Shown: positions 45,212-54,283 of the stretch, one piece after another
Layout of the letters: each line of letters starts with the position of its first letter
Numbering within the stretch: position 1 is the first letter of the stretch
Source: Agrobacterium leguminum
GTDB lineage: Bacteria; Pseudomonadota; Alphaproteobacteria; Rhizobiales; Rhizobiaceae
Length of the DNA stretch: 64,000 nt
Assembly: GCF_015704895.1 (NCBI RefSeq)
Contig: NZ_JADQWB010000005.1
Location: 62,001 to 126,000, forward strand
Direction of reading: 5' to 3'
The notes under the pieces: generated by a model
Databases searched by the model: none
Told to the model about the DNA's origin: nothing
What the model saw: the letters and a program-made list of their open reading frames with translations, nothing else
Translations under genes and position numbers: made by a program

Positions 45212-46141
45212 TCAAGCCCCGAATACCGACCAGCCTGTTTTCGTCGCCAGCATTTCCAGCGCCTGTGACCCGAGCGCCGAATTGCCGACCTTGTTGAGAC
45301 CCGGCGACCAGACCGCAATCGACGCGTTGCCTGGCGCCACCGCCATGATGCCGCCGCCGACACCGCTCTTGCCCGGCAGGCCGACATGATAGGCGAAATC
45401 GCCCGATCCGTCATAATGGCCGCAGGTCAGCATCAGCGCATTGATGCGCCGCGCTCGCCGGTCCGACACGACCGTATGCCCCGTCAATGGATTGCGACCG
45501 CGATTGGCCAGGAAGAGACCGGCGCGCGAAAGCTGCGCGCAGGTCATGGACAGCGCGCACTGATGGAAATAAACGCCGAGCGTATATTCCACGGGATGGT
45601 GCAGATTACCGAAGGAGCGCATGAAATTGGCGAGCGCGAAATTGCGGAACCCCGTCGCCTGCTCGGATTTCGCCACCGTATCGTCAATGCTGATCGTGTC
45701 ATCGTCCGCGAGATACCGAACGAAGCGCAAAAGCTCGCCGATAGCCTCACGCGGCTGGTGGCCGGCAAGCACGATATCGGTGACCACGATAGCACCGGCA
45801 TTGACGAAGGGATTGCGTGGGATGCCGTGCTCGTGCTCCAGCTGGACGATGGAATTGAAGGAAGAGCCTGAAGGCTCGCGCCCCACCCGGTTCCACACCG
45901 TTTCCCCCGCCTTGCCGAGCGCCAGCGTCAGCATGAAGACCTTGGAGATGCTCTGGATCGAAAACGGCGTCAGCGCATTGCCGGCCGTATAGGTGGTTCC
46001 ATCGACAGTGGTGATGGCGATGCCGAACTGGTTGGGATCGACCTTGGCAAGTTCAGGAATGTAATCCGCAACCTTCCCCTCGCCGAGCCTCGGCGCCATG
46101 CTGTCGTAAATGGAATCGACGATCGCCTGAATGTCCTGCAT
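45212..46141 (-). CDS. glsA: Glutaminase
   Basis: GlsA hydrolyses glutamine to glutamate and ammonia. It has 309 residues and the serine-dependent beta-lactamase-like fold. The Ser-xx-Lys pair is in SIQSISKVF (S64 and K67). Other motifs are NAGAIVVTD and [20 protein letters not shown] precedes ATG 46141. It lies just after the rpsD terminator. Confidence 0.95.
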   Translation of the reverse strand: MQDIQAIVDSIYDSMAPRLGEGKVADYIPELAKVDPNQFGIAITTVDGTTYTAGNALTPFSIQSISKVFMLTLALGKAGETVWNRVGREPSGSSFNSIVQLEHEHGIPRNPFVNAGAIVVTDIVLAGHQPREAIGELLRFVRYLADDDTISIDDTVAKSEQATGFRNFALANFMRSFGNLHHPVEYTLGVYFHQCALSMTCAQLSRAGLFLANRGRNPLTGHTVVSDRRARRINALMLTCGHYDGSGDFAYHVGLPGKSGVGGGIMAVAPGNASIAVWSPGLNKVGNSALGSQALEMLATKTGWSVFGA

Positions 46142-46161
46142 GCAAAGCCTTCCCCACAAAC

Positions 46162-46187
46162 AAAAAAGCCGCCCCGAAGGGCGGCTT
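46162..46187 (-). terminator. Terminator of rpsD
   Basis: AAGCCGCCC (46166-46174) and GGGCGGCTT (46179-46187) with loop CGAA form a 9-bp stem followed by a T-run on the minus strand. It ends rpsD; glsA begins 21 bases further on. Confidence 0.92.
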
Positions 46188-46209
46188 CCTGAATACTGAA
46201 ACGCGTCGA

Positions 46210-46827
46210 TTAACGCGAGTAGAATTCGACGACCAGATGCGGTTCCATGACGACCGGGTACGGCACGTCGGAGAGAGCCGGAACGCGGGCGTAGGTCGCA
46301 ACCATCTTGTTGTGGTCAACTTCGATGTAGTCCGGAACGTCGCGCTCAGCGAGCTGAACGGCTTCCAGAACGGTTACGAGCTGCTTGGACTTCTGGCGAA
46401 CTTCGATAACGTCGCCCGGCTTGCAGCGGTAAGAACCGATGTTGACGCGAACGCCGTTAACCGTGACGTGGCCATGGTTGATGAACTGGCGCGATGCGAA
46501 AACGGTCGGAACGAACTTGGCGCGGTAGACGATAGCGTCCAGACGCGACTCGAGCAGGCCGATCAGGTTCTCGGAGGTGTCACCCTTGCGACGGTTTGCT
46601 TCGTCGAAAGTGGCGCGGAACTGCTTTTCGCGCAGTTCGCCGTAGTAGCCCTTGAGCTTCTGCTTGGCGCGCAGCTGCGTGCCGAAGTCGCTCATCTTGC
46701 CCTTGCGGCGCTGGCCGTGCTGGCCCGGGCCGTATTCGCGGCGGTTAACCGGGGACTTCGGACGGCCCCAGATGTTTTCGCCCATGCGGCGGTCGATTTT
46801 GTACTTAGCCGATTCGCGCTTGCTCAT
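46210..46827 (-). CDS. rpsD: 30S ribosomal protein S4
   Basis: S4 binds 16S rRNA early in 30S assembly. It has 205 residues. The N-terminal part [19 protein letters not shown] and the S4 RNA-binding domain [20 protein letters not shown] are intact. In E. coli it lies in the alpha operon, but here it stands alone with its own promoter and a long leader, as in many Rhizobiales. Confidence 0.98.
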   Translation of the reverse strand: MSKRESAKYKIDRRMGENIWGRPKSPVNRREYGPGQHGQRRKGKMSDFGTQLRAKQKLKGYYGELREKQFRATFDEANRRKGDTSENLIGLLESRLDAIVYRAKFVPTVFASRQFINHGHVTVNGVRVNIGSYRCKPGDVIEVRQKSKQLVTVLEAVQLAERDVPDYIEVDHNKMVATYARVPALSDVPYPVVMEPHLVVEFYSR

Positions 46828-47074
46828 CGTATTTCCTTCTCAAAAGGTTATGCCGGTTTGTTGCCAAACCGGTTCAAGGAAACACGCCCTCCTCTGAAGC
46901 CCGTTTCAGGGCCTCTGACAGGCTTCTCACATGCAAATGGAGAAACCACGGGACATGTCGGTGATATTGACCGCCGAACGTCAGCCTTTAAACTGCAAGG
47001 CAGTCAACAAAACACACCGGACATCACTGCCCGGCGTTGGGGCGGCTTCTATAGTCGTTTTACAAATTTGTCAA
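46828..47074 (-). promoter_or_regulatory. rpsD promoter and structured leader
   Basis: On the minus strand, TTGACA (47069-47074) and TATAGA (47048-47053) form a sigma-70-like promoter with a 15-base spacer. The leader is about 210 bases and includes the perfect hairpin CCGGTTTG/CAAACCGG (46853-46872) near the start codon and a second one, GAAGCC...GGCTTC, at 46896-46926. S4 represses its own synthesis in other bacteria by binding leaders, so this may be an S4 autoregulatory site. That is inference. Confidence 0.6.
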
Positions 47075-47150
47075 ACAGCGCCTGCCGCTTTTTTTCTCGA
47101 TCCTGCCCTTGAAAAGCCTGAGCGCCCACCCATCTCTCCATCGTGATCAG

Positions 47151-47279
47151 AACTCGGGCCCCTCTGGCGTGTTACCGGACAACACGTGATGTCGAGTTTC
47201 TTTAGGTTGGGGCCCACGTATATTCTTCACGCACGTTCCCCATCCGCAAAGCCAACCTCGTCCGGCTAAAGGTTGACTG
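47151..47279 (+). promoter_or_regulatory. Structured leader of the TerC gene, candidate riboswitch-like switch
   Basis: AACTCG (47151-47156) pairs with CGAGTT (47193-47198) around an inner hairpin CGTGTT/AACACG (47168-47186). CCAACCT (47252-47258) can pair either with AGGTTGG (47204-47210) or with AGGTTG (47270-47275), which overlaps the ribosome-binding site AAAGG. The two pairings exclude each other, so the leader can expose or hide the start site. In addition GGGCCCC (47156-47162) can pair with GGGGCCC (47209-47215). TerC/Alx genes are often under Mn or pH control by a leader RNA, but I do not find the known yybP-ykoY consensus. Confidence 0.6.
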
Positions 47280-48263
47280 ATGGAATTTCTCCTGACGGAT
47301 TTTCTCGGCACCCCCACATGGATGTGGGCTGTCTTCATTTCTCTCGTCCTTGGCCTGCTCGCGCTCGATCTCGGCGTGCTGCACAAGAACTCCAAGGAAA
47401 TCGGCGTTCGTGAAAGCCTGCTGATGTCGGGCTTTTATATCGCCATCGGCTTGGCCTTCGGCGGCTGGATCTGGTACCAGTCCGGCGAACAGTCGGCGAT
47501 GGAATATGTCACCGGCTTCGTGGTCGAAAAAAGCCTGGCGATGGATAATATCTTCATCATCGCCATGATCTTCTCCTATTTCGCCATTCCCCGCCAATAT
47601 CAGCACCGCGTGCTGCTCTGGGGCATCCTGGGCGTCATCGTCCTGCGCGGCATCATGATCGCCGGCGGCGCGGCCATCGTCGAAAACTTCCACTGGGTGC
47701 TTTATCTCTTCGCGGCCTTCCTCGTCTTCACCGGCCTCAAAATGCTGTTCTCGTCCGACCATGACGAATCGGATATCGGCAATAACCGCATCCTGAAGTT
47801 CCTGCGCAGTCACCTTCCGGTGACAAGCAGGCTGCATGGCGAAAAATTCTTCGTCAAGGAAACCGATGAGGCCACCGGCAAACTCAAGACCTTCGTGACG
47901 CCGCTCTTCCTGGCGCTCATCATGGTCGAAATCGCCGACCTGATCTTCGCAGTCGATTCGATCCCGGCGATCTTCGCGATCACCACCGATCCGTTTATCG
48001 TCTACACCTCGAACATCTTTGCGATCCTCGGCCTGCGCGCCCTCTACTTTGCGCTCGCCGCCCTCATCCACCGCTTCGCTTATCTGAAATATGCGCTGGC
48101 TGCGGTTCTGGTCTTCGTCGGTTCGAAGATTTTCGTCGCCGATATGCTGGGCATCGCCAAGATCCCGCCCGCCGTCTCGCTCGGCGTCACCGTCGCCATC
48201 CTCGCAACCGGCATCATCGGTTCGCTGATCGCGACGCGCAAGGAAGCAAAGGCCATCGAGTAA
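47280..48263 (+). CDS. TerC/Alx family membrane protein
   Basis: The protein has 327 residues and about nine membrane helices. TerC-family signatures include GLLALDLGVLHKNSKEIGVRE, EKSLAMDNIFIIAMIFSYF and EIADLIFAVDSIPAIFAI, with the conserved acidic residues in membrane helices. TerC/Alx proteins are thought to export manganese or help load metal onto exported proteins. AAAGG (47268-47272) lies 7 bases before ATG 47280, within a leader that can hide it. Confidence 0.93.
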   Translation: MEFLLTDFLGTPTWMWAVFISLVLGLLALDLGVLHKNSKEIGVRESLLMSGFYIAIGLAFGGWIWYQSGEQSAMEYVTGFVVEKSLAMDNIFIIAMIFSYFAIPRQYQHRVLLWGILGVIVLRGIMIAGGAAIVENFHWVLYLFAAFLVFTGLKMLFSSDHDESDIGNNRILKFLRSHLPVTSRLHGEKFFVKETDEATGKLKTFVTPLFLALIMVEIADLIFAVDSIPAIFAITTDPFIVYTSNIFAILGLRALYFALAALIHRFAYLKYALAAVLVFVGSKIFVADMLGIAKIPPAVSLGVTVAILATGIIGSLIATRKEAKAIE

Positions 48264-48273
48264 GGCCTTTATC

Positions 48274-48299
48274 GAGGAGGCGGAAACGCCTCCTCAGTC
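48274..48299 (+). terminator. Terminator after the TerC gene
   Basis: GAGGAGGCG (48274-48282), loop GAAA and CGCCTCCTC (48287-48295) form a perfect 9-bp stem with a stable GNRA tetraloop. The following tail is T-rich but not a pure run. Confidence 0.75.
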
Positions 48300-48352
48300 T
48301 CTTTCAGAATTCCGCTGACGAATGAGGTTGCCACCGCCACATAATATACACG

Positions 48353-48467
48353 CCGTCACCCCGGACCTGATCCGGGGTCCAGCGCGATCAAGTCCTTGAT
48401 CGCAATAGACTCGTCTCACGGCGCAGACGCGCCGTGGCCGGATGCCGGATCAAGTCCGGCATGACGG
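48353..48467. repeat. Dispersed palindromic repeat, about 115 bp (copy 2)
   Basis: This element is bounded by CCGTCAC and CATGACGG. It holds GCGATCAAGTCCTTGATCGC (48383-48402) and the 22-base palindrome at 48416-48437 centred on GCAGACGC. Both are the exact reverse complement of parts of the copy at 17397, in matching order. It also contains a smaller stem, CCCCGGA...TCCGGGG. It lies between the TerC gene and the HerA-like gene. Confidence 0.85.
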
Positions 48468-48497
48468 GAGGTATGTCCAACAGGCAGCTTGCCAACT

Positions 48498-50012
48498 TCA
48501 CTCCGCCGCAAGTCTGGCATCATCCTCCCCCGCATCCGCATCGCCGGGTGCGGTTTTCGCGTCGAGATCGGGAAACGCCACGATACGCTTGCCGGAGAAA
48601 TCGGCATGCACCACCACAAGCTCCTTCTCCTCGAAATAACCAAGCAGACGGCGGGCACGGCGGGCGGAATGGGTGCCATAAGCGCGGGCGATGCGGGCAT
48701 CCGACGGACAAGGCTCCTCCCCAAGAGCGGCCTTGACCAGCAGCAGGAAAACGCCCTGAAGGTCATCGGAAACCGACGTCGACAGTTCCAGCGCCTTTTC
48801 CCAGCCTTCGCTGGCCGCCATCGCCGCATCCACGCCGGAGCGGGCAATCGCCACCTGTCGGCGGAATTCCGGCAGCGTCATCGGCGTGCCGGGAATACGG
48901 CGCATGCGAGCGCGCACCAGAAAATCCTGATAAAGCACGGCATCGGTCCGATAGGCCGATTGCGGATCGTCGAGAATTTCGACGAGAACCGTCGCGATTT
49001 TCTCCTCACGCTCCTCCGGCGTCATCTCCGCCTGGCCGCTTCGCGGCTGCTCGGGTGAAGGACCGACGGCGGCAGGCGTGGAACGGGAGAGTTCGGCCAG
49101 AATATCCGTGGTCGGGCGTGGTGCTGGCGGTGTGCGGCGCACGGCAGGCCGGGTAAACTCTTCCGGATCCGGCGTGAAAATCAGGTCTTCGACATCTGGC
49201 AGGGCATCCGGCAGCGGCATCAGCTTCGGCGAAGAGGAACGCGCCGAGGTTTCCACCGGGCCGATGACGATGGGCAGCGGCCGGCGCGACAGCGCCGGGC
49301 CGAGCGCCACGAAATTGCCGCGCTGCAGATCGCGGAACATTTCCGCCTGCCGCCGGTCCATGCCGAGCAGGTCGGCCGCGCGCGCCATGTCGATATCGAG
49401 GAAGGTGCGGCCCATCAGGAAGTTCGAGGCTTCCGCCGCGACATTCTTGGCAAGCTTCGCAAGACGCTGCGTGGCGATGACGCCGGCCAGCCCGCGCTTA
49501 CGCCCACGGCACATCAGATTGGTCATGGCGCCGAGCGAGGCCTTGCGGGCATCCTCGGTCACCTCGCCGCCGACGGAGGGCGCAAACATCTGCGCCTCAT
49601 CCACCACGACAAGCACCGGATACCAGAATTCACGATCCGCATCGAACATGCCGTTGAGGAACGCGGCGGCGGCCCGCATCTGCTGTTCGATATCGAGGCC
49701 TTCCAGCGTCAGCACGCAGGAGACGCGGTGCTGGCGAATGCGGTTGGCAATGCCGGCAAGCTCCGCTTCGGTACGCTCGCCATCCACCACCACATGACCG
49801 AACTTGTCGGAAAGCGTGACGAAATCGCCTTCGGGATCGATGATGACCTGCTGCACCCATTGCGCCGATTGCTCGAGCAGCCGACGCAGCAAATGCGACT
49901 TGCCGGAACCGGAATTGCCCTGCACCAGCAAACGCGTTGCAAGCAATTCCTCGATATCGAGCTTGGCCTGCTGCCCGCCCGATAGGGTTCCCATGTCGAT
50001 GCCGACCTGCAA
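48498..50012 (-). CDS. HerA-like hexameric ATPase with C-terminal winged-helix-like tail
   Basis: The protein has about 504 residues. The Walker A motif is QGNSGSGKSHLLRRLL, the Walker B is VLVVVDEAQMFAP, and GVIATQRLAKLAKN carries the sensor Q and the arginine region of HerA/FtsK-type motors. The domain is about 280 residues, followed by a Pro/Arg-rich linker and a C-terminal stretch (PSDARIARAYGTHSARRARR) that looks like a winged helix. The start is uncertain: TTG 50012 lies 8 bases after GAGGAA, while ATG 50039 and 49994 are alternatives. No NurA nuclease is next to it. Function is unknown. Confidence 0.82.
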   Translation of the reverse strand: MQVGIDMGTLSGGQQAKLDIEELLATRLLVQGNSGSGKSHLLRRLLEQSAQWVQQVIIDPEGDFVTLSDKFGHVVVDGERTEAELAGIANRIRQHRVSCVLTLEGLDIEQQMRAAAAFLNGMFDADREFWYPVLVVVDEAQMFAPSVGGEVTEDARKASLGAMTNLMCRGRKRGLAGVIATQRLAKLAKNVAAEASNFLMGRTFLDIDMARAADLLGMDRRQAEMFRDLQRGNFVALGPALSRRPLPIVIGPVETSARSSSPKLMPLPDALPDVEDLIFTPDPEEFTRPAVRRTPPAPRPTTDILAELSRSTPAAVGPSPEQPRSGQAEMTPEEREEKIATVLVEILDDPQSAYRTDAVLYQDFLVRARMRRIPGTPMTLPEFRRQVAIARSGVDAAMAASEGWEKALELSTSVSDDLQGVFLLLVKAALGEEPCPSDARIARAYGTHSARRARRLLGYFEEKELVVVHADFSGKRIVAFPDLDAKTAPGDADAGEDDARLAAE

Positions 50013-50140
50013 TGTTTCGTTCCTCGTGCTGCATGTCATCCGGCCGATTCCCGTGGCGGCGGCCGAACATGCTCTTTACCAAAAAATCGCCGGTTGCGTC
50101 TGCCGCATCCCGATAATGCACAGGCAATTCAATATTCAGC

Positions 50141-51028
50141 CTATGCGGGCCGACCCCGAAACCAGGAAAAGGCGATACGCCGCCCGAAGACGTTGAGCAT
50201 CAACCCCAGAATCACCAGCGCCGCGCCCACCACCTCGAAGACGGTGATGTGCTCCGCAAAAGCGAAATAGGCGCTGACGAAACCGACCACCGGCACCAGC
50301 AGCGAAAAGGGCGCCACTGTTCCGGCCGGATAACGCAGAAGCAAATAACTCCAGATGCCCGCGCCCACAATGGTAGCGCCATAGGCCATATAGACCACCA
50401 CGAAAGCCGTCATTGCCGTTGCGTTGGCAAGGCCCTCGGCAATCGCACCCGGCCCTTCCACCACCAGCGAAAGCGCCGCCAGCGGCAGGACCGGCACCAA
50501 GCTAGTCCAGGCAACAAAGGAAACGGCGTTCACCTGGCCGATACGCCTGTTGACGATATTGCCACAAGCCCAGGCAATCGCCGAACCGATGCCCATCAGA
50601 AGCGGCACGAGAGCCGCAGCCGTCATGCGCTCCACGCCGATCACCGCAAGCCCGCTGAAAGCGATGACCGCGCCGACGACCTGCGAAGGCAAAGGCCGCT
50701 CGCCGAGAAACAGCACGGCAAGCGCCAGCGTGAAAAAGGCCTGCGACTGCATGACCAGCGACGCAAGCCCGGCGGGCAGACCGAGCTTGATGGCCGGATA
50801 AAGCAGGCCGAACTGAACGAAACCCATGGCCATGCCGTATACGATCATGTGCCGCCACGGCACATTCGGTTTCGGCAGGAAGAATACCAGAGGCACGGCT
50901 GCACAGAGATAACGCAGCGCCGTCAGGAACAGGGGCGGCATGTCCGCGACCCCGATCTTGATGGCAACGAAGTTGAAGCCCCACAAAAACACGGTGATCA
51001 GGGCGAGAGATATATGCGGCAATGCCAT
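50141..51028 (-). CDS. EamA/DMT-family transporter
   Basis: The protein has 295 residues and ten predicted membrane helices in two EamA repeats. The N-terminal signature LITVFLWGFNFVAIKIG is typical of the family. The motif GLPAGLASLVMQSQAFFTLALAVLFLGER recalls the RhaT/EamA amino-acid exporters such as YdeD. The substrate is unknown. The LysE-family gene lies 51 bp upstream on the same strand, so an amino-acid export pair is possible. Confidence 0.9.
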   Translation of the reverse strand: MALPHISLALITVFLWGFNFVAIKIGVADMPPLFLTALRYLCAAVPLVFFLPKPNVPWRHMIVYGMAMGFVQFGLLYPAIKLGLPAGLASLVMQSQAFFTLALAVLFLGERPLPSQVVGAVIAFSGLAVIGVERMTAAALVPLLMGIGSAIAWACGNIVNRRIGQVNAVSFVAWTSLVPVLPLAALSLVVEGPGAIAEGLANATAMTAFVVVYMAYGATIVGAGIWSYLLLRYPAGTVAPFSLLVPVVGFVSAYFAFAEHITVFEVVGAALVILGLMLNVFGRRIAFSWFRGRPA

Positions 51029-51079
51029 TTTGTTATGTCCGAATTTCAGGCGACCGACACCCCAGGTGTTTGAGGGGCT

Positions 51080-51718
51080 TTACGCCGAAACCGCCCTCTT
51101 CCAGCCGAAGGCAACGAGACCGGCGCCGATCAGGAGACCGCCGCCCGTGCGGTTGACGATGCGCTGAACCTTCGGCTTGCGGATCGTATTGCGGGCGGCA
51201 CTCGCCAGAAGTCCATAAAGCGCCGCATTCACCGTGGCAAGCACCAGGAATGTCGCTTCAAAAATCAGCACCTGCGGCCAGAAGGGCAATGTCGGCACCA
51301 GAAACTGCGGCAGGAAAGCCACGAAGAACACGATGCTCTTCGGGTTCAGCGCGGTGACGATATAGGCATGCAGGAAGATTTTGAGCGGCCTTTCGCGGCC
51401 GGTCACGCCCGTCCCTTCCGCACCCTCGCCGCTGACCGGCGAACGCCACAGCTTGATGCCGAGATAGATGAGGTAAGCCGCACCGATCCATTTAAGCCCG
51501 GTGAAAAGCGCCGCCGATGTGGCAAGCAGCGCGCCGAGACCGAGCATGGAAGCCGTCATTGCGGTGAAATCACCAAGCGCCACACCCGTCACCGTCGCCG
51601 TGCTGGCCTTGCGGCCATGGCCCAGCGCATAAGAAATCACCAGCAGGATCGTCGGTCCCGGAATGGCGAGCATGATGGCGGATGCGGCCACGAAGGCCAG
51701 CCAGTTTTCCAGCGGCAT
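51080..51718 (-). CDS. LysE-family amino-acid exporter
   Basis: The protein has 212 residues and six predicted membrane helices. The signature IPGPTILLVISYALGHGRKA near the N-terminus and the LKWIGAAYLIYLGIKLW stretch define the LysE/RhtB family. It exports basic or hydroxy amino acids, or homoserine lactones, in relatives. A strong AAGGAG-type site lies before ATG 51718. It precedes the EamA gene. Confidence 0.9.
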   Translation of the reverse strand: MPLENWLAFVAASAIMLAIPGPTILLVISYALGHGRKASTATVTGVALGDFTAMTASMLGLGALLATSAALFTGLKWIGAAYLIYLGIKLWRSPVSGEGAEGTGVTGRERPLKIFLHAYIVTALNPKSIVFFVAFLPQFLVPTLPFWPQVLIFEATFLVLATVNAALYGLLASAARNTIRKPKVQRIVNRTGGGLLIGAGLVAFGWKRAVSA

Positions 51719-51887
51719 GATGAATCTCCTTTGTCCCTAGTCTCGAGCAAGCCACGGAAAACGCTCCGCATCAAGCCGGATTTTTCGCAGATCGCGCCGC
51801 GGCCGCCTGCATTTCGTGGTTTGTCAGCGGGCGTAACTCGACGACGAAGCCTCCCCGACATTTCTTTGCCGGAGAGGCCTTTGCCAA

Positions 51888-52127
51888 TCAAAACCGGGGC
51901 GCCCAGTAAGGAACCTCCCAATCCCGCCGCCGCTTCACCCGCGACGGGTCAAGGCCAATATCGACCAGAAGGCGCTCTGGCAGATCGGCAGGATCAGTCG
52001 GCGGTGCACGCGGCACCACCGCGGCAACGAGAACCGCCTTCAGGGTTTTCCAGACACCGAATGTGACGAACAAGCGATCGACCGCATCCGGCAGCGCATA
52101 TGCTACCAATGGTTGATTTTTCTGCAT
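51888..52127 (-). CDS. Small protein with a DUF1127-like C-terminus
   Basis: The protein has 79 residues. The C-terminal segment LPERLLVDIGLDPSRVKRRRDW resembles the DUF1127 signature. The N-terminal half contains a weakly hydrophobic segment (about 18-40). ATG 52127 is chosen; a longer open frame upstream has no likely ribosome-binding site. A second DUF1127-like gene, at 33969, lies in the window. Confidence 0.65.
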   Translation of the reverse strand: MQKNQPLVAYALPDAVDRLFVTFGVWKTLKAVLVAAVVPRAPPTDPADLPERLLVDIGLDPSRVKRRRDWEVPYWAPRF

Positions 52128-52284
52128 GGGAAATCCATCCCGGCGCGGCAAAGCGGCTAGGTCCTTTATCGATGGAAAACGACATGCCGAAACGGTGCGC
52201 GCAGCACTCATGCCACGCAAACGCGCAAGTCACATGTCGGACGAAGTGAAAATGCCAAACGGCAAGGAAATCAGGCCATAAGCC

Positions 52285-52380
52285 TTATCGGAGGGAGATG
52301 CCTCGGGTCACGTAACCGCAGGACATCATGCCGGAAAGGCCTGACATGCCGTTAAGGCGCATATTGATGTCATTGGTCAT
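52285..52380 (-). CDS. Very small protein, 31 residues, Met/Gly-rich
   Basis: The frame runs from ATG 52380 to TAA at 52285-52287. GGAGG lies 7 bases upstream (GGAGGCGTGGAATG). The peptide starts MTNDINMRLNGMSGLSGMM, with a single Cys and the C-terminal RGISLR. The strong ribosome-binding site and in-frame stop make it a plausible real gene, though the peptide is short. Conservation should decide it. Confidence 0.5.
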   Translation of the reverse strand: MTNDINMRLNGMSGLSGMMSCGYVTRGISLR

Positions 52381-52505
52381 TCCACGCCTCCATTTATAGC
52401 AGTTACAGACAAGATGCATCTTACACAAGAAATCCGGCGCGACAAGTGGTCGCAATCTCGAATTGCAAAAGACGGATAAAACAGATGCAAAAATACAACA
52501 GGCGT

Positions 52506-53327
52506 TCAGGCCACCGAAACGCTGAGACCGAAACCCTGCATCAGCCGCCGGGTGGCGAAATCCGGCTTGCCGGAGGTGAAGACGGCAAAATCAAAACCAT
52601 CCGGATGCTCCGCATCCTGCGGCAGCGGCACGAGGTGGCGCGCGCGCCGAGCAATCGCCTCGGCGGGGTCGAGCCAATCCACCGGCCATGGCGCCAGCCT
52701 GCGAAACAGATTTGCCATGAAGGGGTAATGGGTGCAGGCAAGAACGACGATATCCGTGCGTTTTCCCTCGCTGTCGATGAAGCAGGGGTCGATTTCGGCA
52801 AGCACAGCCTCATCCGAAACCGGCTCGCCCCTGATCCAGCTTTCCGCCATGCGCGCCAGGTTTTCAGAGCCGACGAGGCGGACATGACATTGGCTGGCGA
52901 AGGACTGGATGAGATCGCGCGTATAGGCGCGCTTGACGGTGCCCGGTGTCGCCAGCACGGAAACGAGGCCCGAGCGAGTACGCTCCGCCGCCGGCTTGAT
53001 GGCAGGCACAGTGCCAACGAAGGTCATCTGCGGAAAGCGGGCGCGAAGATCTGCGCCAGCAAGCGTGAAGGCGGTGTTGCAGGCGATGATGCAGACTTCC
53101 GGGCTATAGTCGTCCAGCAGCTTATCGAAGAGCGAGAGAATGCGCGCCTTCAGCGCTTCCTCCTCCCAGCCGCCATAGGGAAAACCCGCATCGTCGGCCA
53201 CATAGATGAAGCCGCGCTCGGGCATCAGCACGCGCGCCTCGCGCAGCACGGTCAGCCCGCCAATGCCGGAATCAAACACCAGCACCGGTTTCAGCACATC
53301 GGCTGCGGCCTCACTCGTCTTCAGCAT
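52506..53327 (-). CDS. murI: Glutamate racemase
   Basis: MurI makes D-glutamate for peptidoglycan. It has 273 residues. The substrate-binding motif is [11 protein letters not shown] (18-28). The two catalytic cysteines lie in IIACNTAF (C83) and [10 protein letters not shown] (about residue 195). The start overlaps the TrmJ stop by 17 bp, so the two are co-transcribed. Confidence 0.95.
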   Translation of the reverse strand: MLKTSEAAADVLKPVLVFDSGIGGLTVLREARVLMPERGFIYVADDAGFPYGGWEEEALKARILSLFDKLLDDYSPEVCIIACNTAFTLAGADLRARFPQMTFVGTVPAIKPAAERTRSGLVSVLATPGTVKRAYTRDLIQSFASQCHVRLVGSENLARMAESWIRGEPVSDEAVLAEIDPCFIDSEGKRTDIVVLACTHYPFMANLFRRLAPWPVDWLDPAEAIARRARHLVPLPQDAEHPDGFDFAVFTSGKPDFATRRLMQGFGLSVSVA

Positions 53328-54144
53328 TCTCCCCTGCTCCCTCGGCCGACGGCCCCGCTGCCCTTCCCGCCTGCTTCGGCCACTGCCGTGGAAAGCGGTC
53401 GAGCGAATTGATTACGCCACGGAAAACGCTGATTTCCTGCTCGGAAAACCCGCGTCGCGACAGCACGGCGCGCAGATTGTCGACCATTTTCGGCTTTTTT
53501 TCAGCGGGATGAAAATAACCCCGCGCATCCAGCGCTTCCTCGATATGTTCGAACAGGCCGAAAACCTGTTCCTTGGTCGAAGGACGCTGCTCGACGGACT
53601 GGAAAAGCGTCTCTCCCAGATCGTCCATGCCGGATTTCATCCATTCATAGGACATCAGAAGCACGGCCTGCGCGATATTGAGCGAGGCAAAAGCGGGGTT
53701 GACCGGAAATGTCACGATCTCGTCGGCCAGCGCCACTTCCTCATTGGTCAGCCCCCAGCGCTCTCGCCCGAAGAGGATACCGGTCTTTTCGCCAGCCTTG
53801 AATTTTGCCCTGAGCGTATCGGCGGCGGTGACGGGCGCACGCACCGGCTTGAAACCGTAACGCTCGCGCGCGGTCGTCGCATAAACGAAATTAAGGTCCT
53901 TGATCGCCTCTTCCAGCGTCTCGAATACCTTCGTGGCGTCAATGACGTGATCGGCCTTGGAGGCTGCGGCGCGCGCCTTCTCGCTCGGCCAGCCGTCACG
54001 CGGATTGACCAGACGCAATTCGGCCAGGCCGAAATTGGCCATGGCCCGCGCCACCATGCCGATATTTTCACCGAGCTGCGGTTCGACGAGAATGATCGCG
54101 GGGCCTTCCGCCACAAGTTCGAGATCGCTGTTTGTGCCTGCCAT
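53311..54144 (-). CDS. trmJ: tRNA (cytidine/uridine-32-2'-O) methyltransferase, TrmJ-like
   Basis: TrmJ methylates the ribose of nucleotide 32 in tRNA. It has 277 residues and the SpoU/SPOUT fold. The motifs are [14 protein letters not shown] (motif 1), [14 protein letters not shown] (motif 2) and [14 protein letters not shown] (motif 3), which form the knot and SAM site. A C-terminal extension (about 190-277) is helical and basic near the end. ATG 54144 is used. TtcA elsewhere in the window also acts on position 32. Confidence 0.9.
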   Translation of the reverse strand: MAGTNSDLELVAEGPAIILVEPQLGENIGMVARAMANFGLAELRLVNPRDGWPSEKARAAASKADHVIDATKVFETLEEAIKDLNFVYATTARERYGFKPVRAPVTAADTLRAKFKAGEKTGILFGRERWGLTNEEVALADEIVTFPVNPAFASLNIAQAVLLMSYEWMKSGMDDLGETLFQSVEQRPSTKEQVFGLFEHIEEALDARGYFHPAEKKPKMVDNLRAVLSRRGFSEQEISVFRGVINSLDRFPRQWPKQAGRAAGPSAEGAGENAEDE

Positions 54145-54283
54145 CGTCTTTTGTCCGTGTGTTGAAGCGTCGCATCGATTTTCAGCCCGACGCGCTAAAG
54201 CGCGCTTCACTGGCACAGATCGCCGCCAAAATCAAAGCCGGCGCGGAGAAAGCCTGGAGCTATCCCGCTGGCGAGACGCCCCT

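Noticed and set aside
47100-47279. Known yybP-ykoY (Mn) riboswitch
   Set aside because: I do not find its conserved loop sequences in the TerC leader, so I report only a structure-based candidate.
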